From: Calycina herbarum
Taxonomy: Eukaryota > Ascomycota > Leotiomycetes > Helotiales > Pezizellaceae
Direction: 5' to 3'
Length of the DNA: 64,000 bases
NCBI GenBank assembly: GCA_001414485.1
Contig: LLEY01000005.1
Location: forward strand, 372,001-436,000
The position numbers and the translations under genes are program-made. Below the pieces are notes generated by a model, which worked only from the letters and a program-made list of their open reading frames with translations, had not been told where the DNA came from and did no database searches. This document shows positions 1-12,451 of the stretch, one piece after another. Numbering within the stretch: position 1 is the first letter of the stretch; every line of letters starts with the position of its first letter.

Positions 1-2518
1 AATGCCCTCGAAGAAATTTCTTGCGCCTTACACCGCTTGATGGGCGCCATTTCGTCACAAGACGCCTCCACAGCATGTCAGATCGTTCCACAGCAGGATG
101 CGAATTCGGCCGGCGTCGAAAGAAGTACCAATAATAAATTCCGAGTACTCGTCAGCCCCAAATTCCAAACGACAAACAAACAAAATACGCCCAAACTTGT
201 TACTATTCACAAAATCGGTGTACCGCCGTACCCTTCTTGCCTCTTGCTTCTTGTAAATCAAAAACTCGAAACAATTCCAACAGAAGCGCAGTGTTGATGA
301 CCAACAAGAGTAGAACACGGGTTTTCTCCAAGAACATGCCCTGGCCATGAATGATCTTCAAGGCGTTTACTGCTTACCGCTGGAGAAGTTCTCGCGAATC
401 TGTGGGCCAACAAATGGGCTCCAGGAACCCAAAGCCACGGTATTGGCCAGAACCTTATTGCCAGCGGACCAAACGGACCGCCTCCAACAAAAGGTAAACA
501 CGCATTTGGAAAAGTTGGAAAAAGCGCAAAGCAGAAGGAGAAACAAGAAACAAAGGTGGCGGGCAGAGGGGAGAAGAGGAGGAGGCGAGAGGGGAAAAAG
601 GGTCGCATGAAAAAGAGAATTTCGATGTTCTCCATCCAGGAGGAAAACAAGTCCACTTGGCTCGCCCTGGGGTAGTCCTGGAGCTCCATCAAACACGTGC
701 ACCTCTCCCGTTCCCGCGAATGCCGTTCTGTCGTGATTCTTTTCCGAAAATGAAGTTCAAAGGAGAGGCCTGGACAGGCAATCGTATGGAATCCTTTTTC
801 GTAAAGAAGGTTGCGTGCGCATCCTGCTGACGTTGAAGCAACGGGGACGACTCGGCCTGCTTGTGCAGGTGCCACCGGTGCCACCGTCTTCTGCAGGTAC
901 AGACACATCTCCCGTGGCAATCAGATGAGCTAGAACAGGCACAGAAGAGTTGGCCATGCAGCCTGATAAGCAGAATCAAAACCCCCCCCGATAACAGGAC
1001 CGATGAAGAGTGTCATAAATCGTCACAACTCCACCAGGGCAGGGCCACTTCCAATCATGGCTCGCGAGATGGTCGAGCAAAATGCAGCATAAAAATTCTG
1101 CTGCATAAAATGCTGGCAACTTTCACAAAAACTTGCTTGATTTCCCACTCTCAAGCCTCCACCTTCGAGTCCAGGGCCCTTTGCGAGGAAGCTCCCCGAG
1201 TCCCCATGGCCCGAGGGCAGACGACAGCTGACGATCCGCTCTGGAGCAGATGGGCAAATGGTGGCATTAGATGAAACATACGCGGCCTTGCAAAGCTCTG
1301 TGCTGGACTTCTAAGCCAGAAAGTTAAGCTCGAAAAATCAGGACAAGAAATCCAAGAAAGTCTGAAAGAACAGTAATTATATCATCGATGGTTTCTAGAG
1401 ATAAATTTCGAGCAAAGTCATCGTAAACTTGGAAGATCACATCATCCCAAATTACGATGTATTCTCCTTACTGGGTGTGCGCAGAAGAGCCAAGACAACA
1501 CAAAAAAAACCCGGGGATCGGACAAGCCCCTGATTTTCAATGCCCTGCAGTTTGATGATCACCCCCAGAATCGTCAACACTCGATAAAGAAGCTCCGAGG
1601 GTTACAAAATTGAGCAATTTGAATGGCTGGAAACATTGAATGGTCGACTGGATTGGAAAGGGCTCCTTCAGATTGTAAGCGATAGCTTGCTCGTCTTGAA
1701 CGTCAAGACTGGCAATATCAACCAATTGTTCCAATTTTGGGTTTGTCTGATGTTTGCACGGTGGTAGGATAAGGCGGATTGAGATGTTTTCCTATGTTTT
1801 CCTGCGATTTGGCGAATTGTGATCCCAACGGTGCAAACCGAAAGGTCATGAAACTGGTCGTGGCCGCTGTCCAGAGTGTGTTGTCAACTTGTTTTCCCTA
1901 TCTTTGATTTGCCTAGAGCCTGAATCCTGTCAAATCATGGTTGTTGACAGAAAGTCACGGCTGTCAGGGTTGAAGCCAAGTTTTAATTAAAACCTTAGAC
2001 TGTTTTCCCCTGATTCCCCCTGTCACGATGTGCCACAGCCGCTCCGTGAGCCACTCACGGCTCAGTTCAGAGTCAACGAGATCTGGACATCTTTAATGCC
2101 CTCGCTATAAGACGCAGTGAGTGGATCTGGACGTCCGAAAATTAATGAGTTCATCTCAATATCCCCCCTGTCCACGACTGCAGACCCGCATCCATATGCC
2201 CCCCAAATTAACCCGCCCACACACCCACGAAGAAGAGCCAGCTGGGGGTACTGCCGAAATATTACTTCAGCAGCGGCCTCCCTCTGTTTCGACCTCCTTT
2301 CTGTCCTTCAACCTCATCAGAAGATTCAGGTCCAGTTGTTGGAAAGTCGTTCCCTTCGAAACATTCGTTTATTATATACTTGAGCAATACACCGCTCCCA
2401 CACTCCTTCAAATACAACGGCCTACTTCTTAACGACTCAACCCCTTTTTCCGATAACCCAATACCCAATCATCATTTGAAACGAGTTTCCAGACACTATC
2501 CAGAATCATCTATTCAAA
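1..2518. other. intergenic, no supported gene
   Basis: No protein family is recognisable on either strand. The longest open frame (258-920, minus, 220 codons) is low-complexity Phe/Pro/Ser-rich, with no motif and no plausible splice partners. The last few hundred bases (about 2040-2518) lead into the secreted-protein gene at 2519 and probably hold its promoter and 5' leader. Confidence 0.6.
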
Positions 2519-3557
2519 ATGCGTTACTCCACAGCAACTGCTTTATTTGTGGCCGCCTTGAGCGCCGGCGATGCCATGGCTGGTCCAGCCCACGCTCATC
2601 TTCACCAACGTGCTCATGAGAAGAGAGCGTAAGATAAACTTAAATCAACACAAAATGGCAATTTGGCTAACATGATGAGATAGTGTTGATTACAGCAAAA
2701 TTGACTACTCCAAGTTGGATGTTGACTGGGCCGCCGCATATGCCAAGGGACAAGCTGAGAAGACTGCTTCTGCCGCTGCTGGTACTGCCACCACCGCCGA
2801 AGTAAAGGGAGCTGTTTTCGCTGCTCAAGCAACCTCAAGCCCGGCAGCCGTCAAGTCATCCGCAAAGGCATCAGCAACATCTTCCGCAAAGCCAGCATCC
2901 ACATCAAGCTCTTCCTCTTCATCATCAGCTGGTCTTCTTAACGGAATCGTAGGAGTGTCCAACTCCCTGACCAAGTTTGGATCCAAGTCTGGAACTACAA
3001 AGGAAGTCGGTGACCTCGCTGTCAACAACGTTGGCGCCCCATATGGATCCAACGTCATCAAGGTTGACTCCGTTGGAGATTATCCTTTCACAATAACCTA
3101 CGTCAACCCCCAATCCAAGGACATCACCATCAACATCTGGAACAAGGTTGGCAGTGATGGACAGCCAATGTCAGGATCCACCGATGCACCAAAGAAGACG
3201 ACCCTCACATTCGTTCTCGCCGCAGGAGCATCTCAAGTTGTTGCTGTCGACGAGAACTCCAACATCGGTTGGGTTGAGGCAACCACCAAGACCAGAAAAG
3301 ACAGTGGTGCATTCGACACCAGCTTTGGTGAGGCCACTTTCGTGGACTCAGGATGCGGATATGATTTGTCCGCCATCCCAAACACCAATGCCAACAGCTA
3401 CAACATGTCCATCAGCAGCAAGGAGGTTACATGTATCAGCGACATGACCCAGAACTACTGGTTGACCGCCACCCAGCCAATTGGTACTAGCGATGGAAGC
3501 TGTTATGTTCCCTTCTCTACCGCGACCTTGAAGGTAGTCATGGCCGGAAATGTTTAA
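2519..3557 (+). CDS. secreted Asp f 4-like protein
   Basis: Two exons, 2519..2628 and 2696..3557, give 323 residues; the splice (GTAAGA...TTACAG) keeps frame. The start is the first ATG before a clear signal peptide ending near ...GDAMAG, followed by a His-rich stretch and a Lys-Arg pair (HEKR) that suits Kex2-type processing. Residues about 85-115 are an Ala/Ser/Thr-rich linker with a polyserine run. The C-terminal half has the features of the fungal Asp f 4-like family: GAPYGSN, then DITINIWNKVGSDGQPMSG, then GASQVVAVDENSNIGW. The family is secreted or cell-wall associated and its biochemical role is unknown. Cysteines are few and confined to the C-terminal part. Family assignment is from recalled motifs; function is not inferred beyond secretion. 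Confidence 0.82.
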
Positions 3558-4437
3558 AGAAAGAAGGACAGGAAAATATAGTGTTTAGGTGTGCATAACT
3601 TCAACTTCTTAGTATATAGTGTAATTTCAAAATTTCTGGACCAATTTTTCAAGGCGCGATGATGACGGGGGTGTTTTTTGTTTTGTATGAGGTGACATGG
3701 AATGGCATGTGTATAATTTTGGAGTGGTTTGGTGCAAAGAGATACCAGTTTGACTCAAGAGCATCACTGATGACTCGCCCACTGGGCTTTGGTGACTGTT
3801 TTTATTGTTGTTTTGTGGTGTGAGTTGGATCAAATTGGCAGGTGACTGGGAAACAGAGGACGCCGTTGGAGTTGACTTTTCCTGCGTTATCCTTTGTCTC
3901 GCTTCTTCAGAGTTGGGCACATTCACCTCTGTTGGTAAGGTTCCTCACAACGCGCCTTCCTTCCCCATTGCAAACTCGCCTCTTCTCATTGGCTACTGGC
4001 CATTCATCTTTGGATCGCACTCTCCCACCTCAACAGGTGAGTAGGCTGATATTTTCTTTGGTGAACTGTAAAGAGACGGAAGTGACGTCTCTTTGCACCG
4101 CACCTACCACTACCAGCCTTGTTGCTCAACCTCCTTTGCTTTCAACATCTTCAAAAAACATCAACACCACAACATCAACATCTACACTGCGCAACTGGAT
4201 TTTTTCAGCTGCCAACGCCCACTCAAGTACTCCTTACTTCATTTGCTACAGTCTTTACTATCATCGCATCACTCACTTGTCATCTGCAGTCTAGATCGAA
4301 CCTCTACCAAAGTCTGCTGTTTGCGAAGCTTGTACGTCGCAGCAGCACGAACCTTGATTGAGAGTCCAGGACACTTTGCAGAACTTTCTAGGAAATCTTC
4401 TGACCTAAAAAGGCCTGGTGCCATTCAACGACTCGAT
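3558..4437. other. intergenic and probable long 5' leader of the TOS1-like gene
   Basis: No gene is supported. About 4090-4300 is rich in CAACA/CATC and pyrimidine stretches, as in long 5' untranslated leaders of strongly expressed fungal wall genes. The open frames here have no family features and are truncated by stops. Confidence 0.5.
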
Positions 4438-6165
4438 ATGCATCCCTCAATTGTGGTTGGTGGTGTTGCCGCCCTTCTGTTTACTGGAGTGCATGCGGAC
4501 CTTTGCAGCCAGGGCTCAGAACAGATTGAGGGCAACGTGTACTGCCAGCCAGTGGAGGCAATTCGATATTCCAATGTTGGTGCAGCCGGCTCCTACAACG
4601 AAATTACCAAGATGGGATCAGATGGCAGTTGCTCTTCAACACCTAAACACTTCAGCGGACCTTTGGCACCATTGGATGAGGAGGTAAGTGAAGAAGATCA
4701 ATGAAAGATCTGCCTTCACAGTCCAATCACTAACGTCACTTACAGCTCTCTCTTCACTTCCGTGGCCCTGTCCATCTGAAGCAATTGGCAACATACCAAC
4801 TATCAAATTCTGACAAAGCAAAGCGTCAAGCATCTAATGCGCCAAAGCGAAACCAAGGCCACCGTCATCAACATCTCCACAAATCCCGAGAGAACAAGGA
4901 AGACAGTCCAATTGAGAAGCGCGAGTGGGTTACAGCAACGATTGATGGACAAGTGGTTTCTTGGGTCAACCAGTACACTGGAGGTGCTGGAGGAGTTGGG
5001 GCAAAGGCGACTGCACAAATTGTTACAGCAACTATTGATGGTGTCGTTCAGACTTGGGTTAATAATTGGTTTGGAGAAAGTACAAGCTCAGCATCGCCAA
5101 CTGCTCCTGCTGCAACTCCTGTTGCTTCTCAAGTCCAATCTGGTTGGTTCCCTTGACACATGGTATCCTAAAGGCTTAGTGCTGACCAATTTTAGACCCT
5201 CCCTCTGGACCTGCTCCCACAATTCATCAACAAAATGTGCGGCCTAGCCCTACTTCTTCCCCCCAGGAACCCTCCGCTGTGCATAGCGGCACCTCTGCTG
5301 GCAACTTTGAGCGCACTGGATATTATGACTCGGCATCAAAGACTGTTGATAACTTGGTATTTTTGGGTAACTATGGCGGCCAAGGTTCTGGGGTTTTTGA
5401 CAAGTAAGTCCCGATGCTTAAATTTGGTAGCTGATTATTGATAATTCTACAGCCATTTTGGGGCTTCCCTTGCCTATGCCGACTGCTCTGGAACTGGAGG
5501 CGCCGCATCTCCCCAAATCTTGTCTGACGAAGTTGTCCCATCCGACGCCGAGATTATTGTGATGCTTGAAAAGGAATGCAAAGACAACTCTTGTGGTTAT
5601 GTGCGCCCTGGCACAGTCGCCCATCGTAAGTTATTCCGAAAGCAGAGCTTGAGAAGTTCCTAACATGAAAATAGATGGGTTTGATGGTGCCGACAAACTC
5701 TTCCTCATGGAATTCTCTATGCCAAATGATGGAAAATCTGGGTTCAATGCCGACATGCCTGCAATTGCAAGTTTCCATCCTGCGATTCTCCCCAGCCACC
5801 AAGCTAATTGTTGACAGTGGTTACTCAATGCCAAAATCCCCCGTACCCTCCAATATGGCAAATCCGAATGTTCATGCTGGGAGTCTGGCTGTGGCGAATT
5901 TGACATTGTGGAGGCGCTGCATTCTGGCTCAACCTATTTGAAGTCGACAATACACACAAACAAGCCAGCGGGAGATTCCGACTATATTTTGCGACCAACC
6001 TCGAGCACCATGAAACTCGCTGTAATTTTCAGCGCCGCTGAGTCGGCCATCCATGTCGAAATTCTCCCAACTAGGACCGAGTTTGCAGCGCAAATTTCGG
6101 AAGAGGATCTTGAAAAATTGTGCGATTCTGCGGCGGGAAGAACCGTTTCGAGACTCTATTTGTAA
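4438..6165 (+). CDS. TOS1: TOS1-like cell-wall glycosyl hydrolase
   Basis: Six exons (4438..4683, 4746..5142, 5196..5403, 5453..5625, 5675..5766, 5818..6165) give 487 residues. A signal peptide ends near HA-D. The N-terminal domain has VEAIRYSNVGAAGSYNEITK and ends LSLHFRGPVHLKQL, as in DUF2403. The C-terminal DUF2401 (putative TOS1-like glycosyl hydrolase) has VFLGNYGGQGSGVFDN, NADMPAIWLLNAKIPRTLQY and SCWESGCGEFDI. Between them is a spacer with a Kex2-like Lys-Arg followed by two copies of a TATIDGxVxxWVN motif, then a Ser/Ala/Pro linker. TOS1 family proteins act at the cell wall and are thought to modify glucan; the exact reaction is unproven. The fifth intron (5767..5817) has a GC donor (GCAAGT), and the family alignment across it requires the splice. 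The second donor (5143, GTTGGT) is weak and is the least certain junction. Confidence 0.85.
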
Positions 6166-6518
6166 CGGCTGGCTTGTACTCGATTTCCGTCCATTCAGGA
6201 TAAGATGGCCACAGATTGTTCACATTATTGTTTTGTTGGATGACTGACGAATTGACGAATCACGAATCCAACGGCCGTTTCTATATTACTTGGTAGCCTT
6301 CAGGGCTTCAAGGAGCTCTTACGGGGCATCTCTGTCGCTCCGGGTGGATGTTGCTGTGCAAACAAGACCAGAAATAAAGGGTGCAACTAAAATGAGGTTC
6401 CACGAGGATAACAATACTCAGGTATGGGTGTCTATACCTAGATAAAATAAAATTGAATGCAGCTTTTCAAAGCCCAAGTTAGTAGTGGCGGTTCCTGAAC
6501 TCTCTGGTGTGTTTCGTT
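6166..6518. other. convergent 3' intergenic
   Basis: The space between the 3' ends of the TOS1-like gene and the minus-strand membrane-protein gene. I see no gene, repeat or RNA in it; presumably it holds both 3' untranslated regions. Confidence 0.5.
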
Positions 6519-8768
6519 TTAAATCCACCTTGCAATCCCATATTTCTCCCCCTTCGTAAGCGGAATAATTTCATCATCGGTGCCAAAGCCTGCTAGCTTC
6601 ACATTGCCAGGCTTTCTCCCAACAAGTTCCCCGAAACGTATTTTCAAGTCCTTCAGCTCTTGCACCACATTATCGTTACCCCCAAGACAGCCACCAGCAG
6701 CAGCGTTGTCGAGGGCGGGACTGCCGGTCGTGGTAGCAATGATCTGAACAAACCCGCCATCAGTTGCAGAGACACCGTTTGCAATCAAAGCGTAACTTCC
6801 TAGGATGATAAACGGGATCGAAATGAACAAAGTGATGAAGTAAGGCAACACCAGGTTCAGTGGTTGCGAGAAGGTATAGACATTGATGGTCTCAAGGACA
6901 GTCGCATTGGTGGTTGTATTCCACCGGCCATATGCTAGCATTGCTGAAGTAGTCACTTTGAAGAGATAATCGTTCAACGCGTCTTGTGTTATCTTGAACA
7001 GGGGACCGGATAGAGTCCCATTGCTGTAAAATTGACCGGAATTCTTGTTGAAGTTGGTGGCGTCTATTACTTGTCCTGCTGTTGACTCGCCAATGTCGAA
7101 GTTAACCCCGCCTTCTAGGTCTTGGGATGTTTCGAGCCAGAAGAGATGGTCCTTTTCGGAGACTCGGGTGAGGTTTTGGAGGGAGAAAGCTTGAGCTTCG
7201 AAGGTGGGGAGGTAGCCTGTGTAGTTACCGTTTAGCCAGGAAAGGAGCGCACCGTGGAGGGTCATGAGGTTTGTGTCGCGGTAGATTGCAGTGGTGGAGG
7301 AGGTCCAGTTTGCGGGGGTGGTCCCGAGTTGTGATGATTGGGGTCTTAAGATTCCGGGGACGATGACTACGTGGTCTTTGGTTGGTACGTTGAGGTTGAC
7401 GAGACGTTCAACTGGTTGAGCTGTATATGTAGCTTTGAGGATGTTGTTTGAGTATGTGTTGTTTACTGTGTAGAGGGCTCGGCCTGGGATACAAGTTGTG
7501 TTGTCTTGTTGGACTACTGCTGTTGCGTTTAATCTTACGGGATCGGGTGAGTAGATGGAGATTGGCTCGAAGGTGGATGTGTTGAAGGTTGCTAGACTGT
7601 ATGTCCCGTTGTATAACTTTTGATGAAGTGGATTTCCTCCTACGATCTCGGCTCCTGAGGACCACTTTCCGTCGTAGGCTGGGAACCTGTGTGTGTTGCT
7701 TGTTAAAACATCGGTCAAAGTTATATTCGTTGACAGTGTTGAGCACTGCATAAATGGACCTTCGAATACTTGGTGATAGGTGCAGTTTACTCCACAGGGT
7801 GATGCCATGGGAATCGATTCTCCGGAGGAAAGTACTTGTCGGGCAAGACGGTTGATTATGTTGTTACTTGTGATGGAAAACCCTTTGTAGCCGAAAATAA
7901 AGGAGTCGGGTCCTGACTCTGGAAAAACAACCATGCTTGTGAATGAATTGGCTCTGGCGTCGATTCCGGATCCGTTGCCCATCTATATATCATTAGTAAT
8001 TCAAACAGATGATAAGTAGTTCGGACGAGAAAGAACTTACGAAAGAAGCATTGAAGGATGGAATGGCTATTGGTTTGGTTGAACTGCGTTGTGTTGATAC
8101 AACATTGAGGGCACCAGGTGGAAAAGCAGTTGCAACCTGGGAAGCCAACAGAATGATGACCAAAGCGCAAAGTGACGGGGTAGCTTTCAATACTGTCAAT
8201 CGAAGAAGCAAAAATGGGTTCGTCCTCATAGAAAACAAATCTTCAATCAACGAGACCTTCATCGCGGATTGTCTAAGAAGTCTCCAGAGGTGTTGACAAA
8301 ATGCAATTGCCAATGAGGTCCTCAATGTAATTCCAAAAGCTATTGCCAACCCGTTGGAAATTGTGACAACGAGGGATTGTGATGCTATATTTCGGGGTCC
8401 ATCTGCTTCTTTTCCGTCGAGGAATTGGAAGAATAGGAGGTGTGCGATTGCTAGGGCGAGAGCTGAATAGGAACGTTAAAAATTTATTGCGGAATTTAAG
8501 AAGGGAACGTACCCATGAAGTATGTGACTATCATCAAGGTTGGTGTCTGCCAACCTATTCCCCATTTTGATGTAATTGAAGGTTGTTCTCCTTCCGGGGT
8601 CGTTACAGTAGTGTCATTTGAACCCGTTCTAGACACCTTCGACCGAAAAGTCCAGGCAGTTTTCAGATTCTTCGTGCTCCATCCTGTGGTTGTTCTCCCT
8701 CTGAAATTGGTAAATGGTAGTTCCGGCATAGTTATTGACCAGCAACGGCTATCAATATTAAAGTTCAA
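6519..8768 (-). CDS. fungal multi-pass membrane protein of unknown function
   Basis: Three exons on the minus strand (8768..8513, 8462..8041, 7982..6519) give 713 residues; donors GTACGT and GTAAGT and both acceptors keep frame. Hydrophobic segments lie in exons 1-2 (around LMIVTYFMALALAIAHLLFF, LVVTISNGLAIAFGITL and LCALVIILLASQVATAF) and near the C-terminus (FITLFISIPFIILGSYALI). Between them is a long loop with many Asn-X-Ser/Thr sites, so it is probably extracytoplasmic and glycosylated. The segment FCQHLWRLLRQSAMKVSLIE followed by FSMRTNP and FPPGA matches a large Pezizomycotina family, often annotated without function. An alternative start at the Met 14 codons downstream is possible. 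I do not assign a function. Confidence 0.75.
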
Positions 8769-9993
8769 GATACTTCACGAAAATCAGACACAGTGCCGGC
8801 GAAGCTTAGCCATCAGATCAACACCCAAACTTGGGGATGACGTGAAAGATATAGAAATAGGAAAAGAGAAAGAGTGGGGACAGGCGCGTATAAGAAGGAG
8901 ATCGCTGTGCGGTTGCAGAAAACAGTGCATTTCATGTATAATTAAACCAACAATCCTCTGACTCTCAGTGGTTACCGACCTGACGGACCTTCAAAAACCA
9001 ACACCTCCGGCATATGAAAAATCCTTCATGCATCCTAAAATCCTGCACCAAAACAATAATCGCAAAAACACCAACAGGTAGCCCCCAAAGAGGGGTTTTA
9101 AGTTGAGGCACAGCCCTTGAAGGATATCTGGATTGTCCTGTTAGGTTGTTCGTTGAGTGCGCCACCAACAATAGCGGGTCGGGATTTTTTCTGAGGCTAT
9201 GTCGAGGGACCTGCAGAAGACCTGCTTTATTGTGAAACTTCAGCGCTGCTAACCGCTGCTGCTGACCGCTGAAGATCAAGTGAGCAATTGAGTCCGGATA
9301 AAGCTCTGTGTGGATAATTTGAGTGGAGATTTTCCTGGAAATAGCGCGCTGCGCTTGTTCGGCGGTTAGCAACCTGGAGAGCGAGGGATTTTGCGGGGAC
9401 TGGTTGCACTAGGTAGCTTCTAACCAATCCTCGACAAACTATGGAAATTTTAATTGTGGAGATAAGGCGTGTTCATGGGTTAAATGTGGTGTGATTGTTG
9501 GTGGCTGGTTTGGTTGAAGATGGTTGAAGATGGTTGAAGAAGCCGTTTGGAATTGGCTGTACGCCGCTATGAATCTTGCAGCCCAGCGAGTAAAGCGGCC
9601 AGCCAAGCCACAGGCAACCACCAGAATTTAACTCTCTGGCTCTCCTTCATCTCTTATCTAAACTTTTGATAGGCATATTTTTCTAGACCCCAAACAAAAG
9701 CTTTAATTAATTGAAATTTGTTGCCTATCAGTATGGGAATAAGTCCAGTCCTTACCAGGAGGATTCAGTATCCCCAGAGTAAGTCTCATGCATAGCTTCC
9801 TATACATCAGCTGCTAATCAACGATTATCCTGCCTTGGATCCTCATTGATAAGTGCAGCTAGGCTCCCCTGATGGGTATTGGGTTTTTACTCCTCATCAA
9901 CCCCGAGGAGAAACTCCTCCGCAGCTCCCGGGAAAATTGCCCGCACAATTATACTAGGAACTTAGAACACAACGTTTATTGTCTATCAAAAAG
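8769..9993. other. intergenic, upstream of the membrane-protein gene
   Basis: No gene is supported. It separates the 5' end of the membrane-protein gene (8768, minus) from the 3' end of the MFS gene (9994, minus) and holds the promoter of the former. The only structure seen is a perfect three-copy 10-bp repeat at 9511-9540. Confidence 0.5.
9511..9540. repeat. 10-bp tandem repeat, three copies
   Basis: Three perfect consecutive copies of tggttgaaga, followed by agccg. It is a short minisatellite in non-coding DNA with no evident function. Confidence 0.9.
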
Positions 9994-11705
9994 TTATCCC
10001 AAGTCCTTTTCTCCATTTGGTTCTACATTTTCCACTGATCCCATCTGCGGAACTTCTGGATCCGGCAATTTGACGTTGCTTTCCAATCCGTACCGGGTGT
10101 CCAACGTCTCCCTCATTGAAACTTCCTTCACAATTACACCAGCTACAACACCAAGAATCGCAAACGTGACTCCCACCTCCCACACAAGCTTCAAGCTCTC
10201 CTCGAAAGCAGCAATGACTTGGTCTTGTACTGCGCCCTGCAATGATTCGATAAACTGATGCGAAGCATGCTCGTACGCCCCTCCTGCACTGAGTGTCTCC
10301 CTCACCAAGACATCTTCGATGCTGGGTAACAAATCTCTGAATTTCGATTCGAAAATGCTCGTTGGAATTGCCATCCCACAAATAAATCCCATGCCTTGGG
10401 CAAAACCCCAAACCCCTGTTGCTGCACCCACGTCCGATTCGAGTAATGGCGCTTGAATAGTGGGAAGAGTGGCCGTAATACACAGACCAGCCCCAGCCGC
10501 GAAGACGATTTGGATAATTACCCAGGTGGCTGTTGAGGAATTGCGACTTAAAGTTGCGAAGCTGCCCAGGGCAATAGATGCGAGGGAGAAGCCAATAATT
10601 TGGCTAGGTTTGTATCTGCCGGTCTTGGAAATCAACAAGGCTCCACACATCCCAAAGGGGATGATCGGTATGAGAATTGGAAGTATGTTGATTCCCGACC
10701 GCTGGGGGGAAGCCTGCAATACTGCTTGAAAGTATACAGGAAGAAAGTAGATTGCCCAGTATATGTTCACCTACGAAAGTTAGTATGGATTTTGCTCAAG
10801 AAATGGAAACCGGAAGAAAAGGGGATGATTACGCCATTGAGGAAACTCGTTAAGAATCCCAAAGCAGAAGTCGAATTCTTGAAAAGGCGAATTGGGACGG
10901 TTGGTTTTGAGCAAAATTTGGAGGATTCGAACAAGACAAACACTGGAATCCCAAAAAGCCCTAGGAAAAGCGGGAGCAATGTTCGCCATGAAGTCCACGC
11001 ATCAGCACCACTTCCTGTGGAGAGGGCCCAAAGTATCGAAGCTACCGAAGCCATCACCCATATATTTCCGACATAGTCTATGTGAGCAAGCTGTTTCCAT
11101 ACGGACACTGATCTTCCATGGTTGACTTTCATAAACACACCCACCAACCCCATTGCAACCCCTGCGATGGGCAAGATGAACCAAAATACCCATCTCCAAC
11201 CAATATGATCCACCATTGTTCCGCCGACGAGTGGCCCGAGAAATGTACCAATTGCAAAAGCACCCATAACAATGGCGTTATATTTCGGTCTGCTCCTCTG
11301 AGGAACCAAGTCGCTAATGACCATGGGAGGTAAGATAGAAATGCCACCACCACCCAGCCCTTGAATTGATCGACCTGCCACAAGCATTGCAACATTATTA
11401 GCCGCACCACATATACTACATCCGATCAAGAATAGGGAAAGTGCCATCATGATACTCGCTTTTCTTCCGAACAGATCCGCAGCTTGGCCGAACAAAGGCT
11501 GGACCGCGGTGTAGGTTAGAGTATATGCATTGATCGCCCACACAGAGGAAGTCGAAGCGTGTAGATCGTTTACTATTGTGGGCAGTGCCGTTGCAAGAAT
11601 TGTCGATTCAAGGGCCGTCAAGATAGTTGTGAGGCAAAGTCCTGGGAAGAGCGCCCAGAATCGCAGGCCATATTTCTTCTCGGGCGACACAAAAGCCTCT
11701 GCCAT
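9994..11705 (-). CDS. MFS drug:H+ antiporter, DHA2-like
   Basis: Two exons on the minus strand (11705..10833 and 10770..9994) give 549 residues. The intron 10832..10771 (GTAATC...TCGTAG) joins FLNG to VNIYWAIYFLPVYFQ in frame. MFS features: ESTILATALPTIV near residue 33 in the first helix, the loop-2/3 motif GQAADLFGRK at residues 73-82, GRSIQGLGGGG in the fourth helix, and GTFLGPLVGG followed by HIGWRWVFW, as in the antiporter motif region. Length and helix count suit the 14-helix DHA2 group, which exports drugs or fungal metabolites across the plasma membrane. The substrate cannot be told, and no biosynthetic gene lies beside it. The start is the only in-frame Met before the first helix. 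Confidence 0.9.
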
Positions 11706-12355
11706 CGCTTCTGTGATAGTCGCAGTTGTATGTTTCTTGAATCGTATCTTCTTGAATCGTATTTGAAAGGATGTTGGGTTTATAAAGATCGTTCTCGTCA
11801 GCCAGATTCAATGTGCTACCTACTTGTCACCTTGTTGGCATGGCGAAAATGTTTGATGCAGGTCATGGACATACCGATGCCGGCTAAACAACCACATACA
11901 GAGAAAACAACTAGCTGAGGCAAACCAACTGGTTCTACGTCAATCTTGGCGCTAGAATACCCCGAGGAGTGAGCAACGAGGCATGATCTTCCGGGATATG
12001 AAAGTGTGCTCGTTCTATCTTAGCCCGGAAAGTATGGACACAATTCACTCTCTTGTCCTGCCTTCGCCTAGTGTCGTACTTTGTTTTAGGTGAACTTTGA
12101 CCTCACCTCTTGTTTCCCACTCTTGATTCTTAGAGTTTGACGCAATTCTAATTCTCGGGTTTGTCACTTACTACAGTCTCCACTACAAAAATCTCATTCC
12201 TGTTATTCAATCAGTACTGATTTCGCCCTTTTCACCCATTCTACCCCCATCCCATAATCTTTAAGAGCGGCCTTGCCAGCTGAGAAGCGAAGACTAATAC
12301 GTTTAACATCCACGAGTTCTCCTGCTTGTAAATCAATCTTGTCGATTATTGCATG

Positions 12356-12451
12356 TACTTCGTCCTAGGCGTAACAGTCCATAACGGGGCCTCCTAAATA
12401 AACCCTGCTTTGCTGGGTCCCGCTATGGACTGTTACGCCTAGGACGAAGTA
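12356..12451. repeat. 96-bp hairpin with 27-bp perfect arms flanked by TA
   Basis: Arms 12356-12382 and 12425-12451 are perfect reverse complements, starting tacttcgtcctaggcgtaa. Pairing continues inward for about 8 more bp with two mismatches, leaving a loop of about 25 bases. The outermost bases are TA on both sides, which would fit a Tc1/mariner-type target duplication. It could be a very small MITE, an internally deleted transposon, or a hairpin RNA source. No coding capacity. Confidence 0.85.

Noticed and set aside
258..920. 220-codon open frame on the minus strand
   Set aside because: Low-complexity Phe/Pro/Ser sequence, no motif, no neighbouring exon, overlapping open frames on the other strand.
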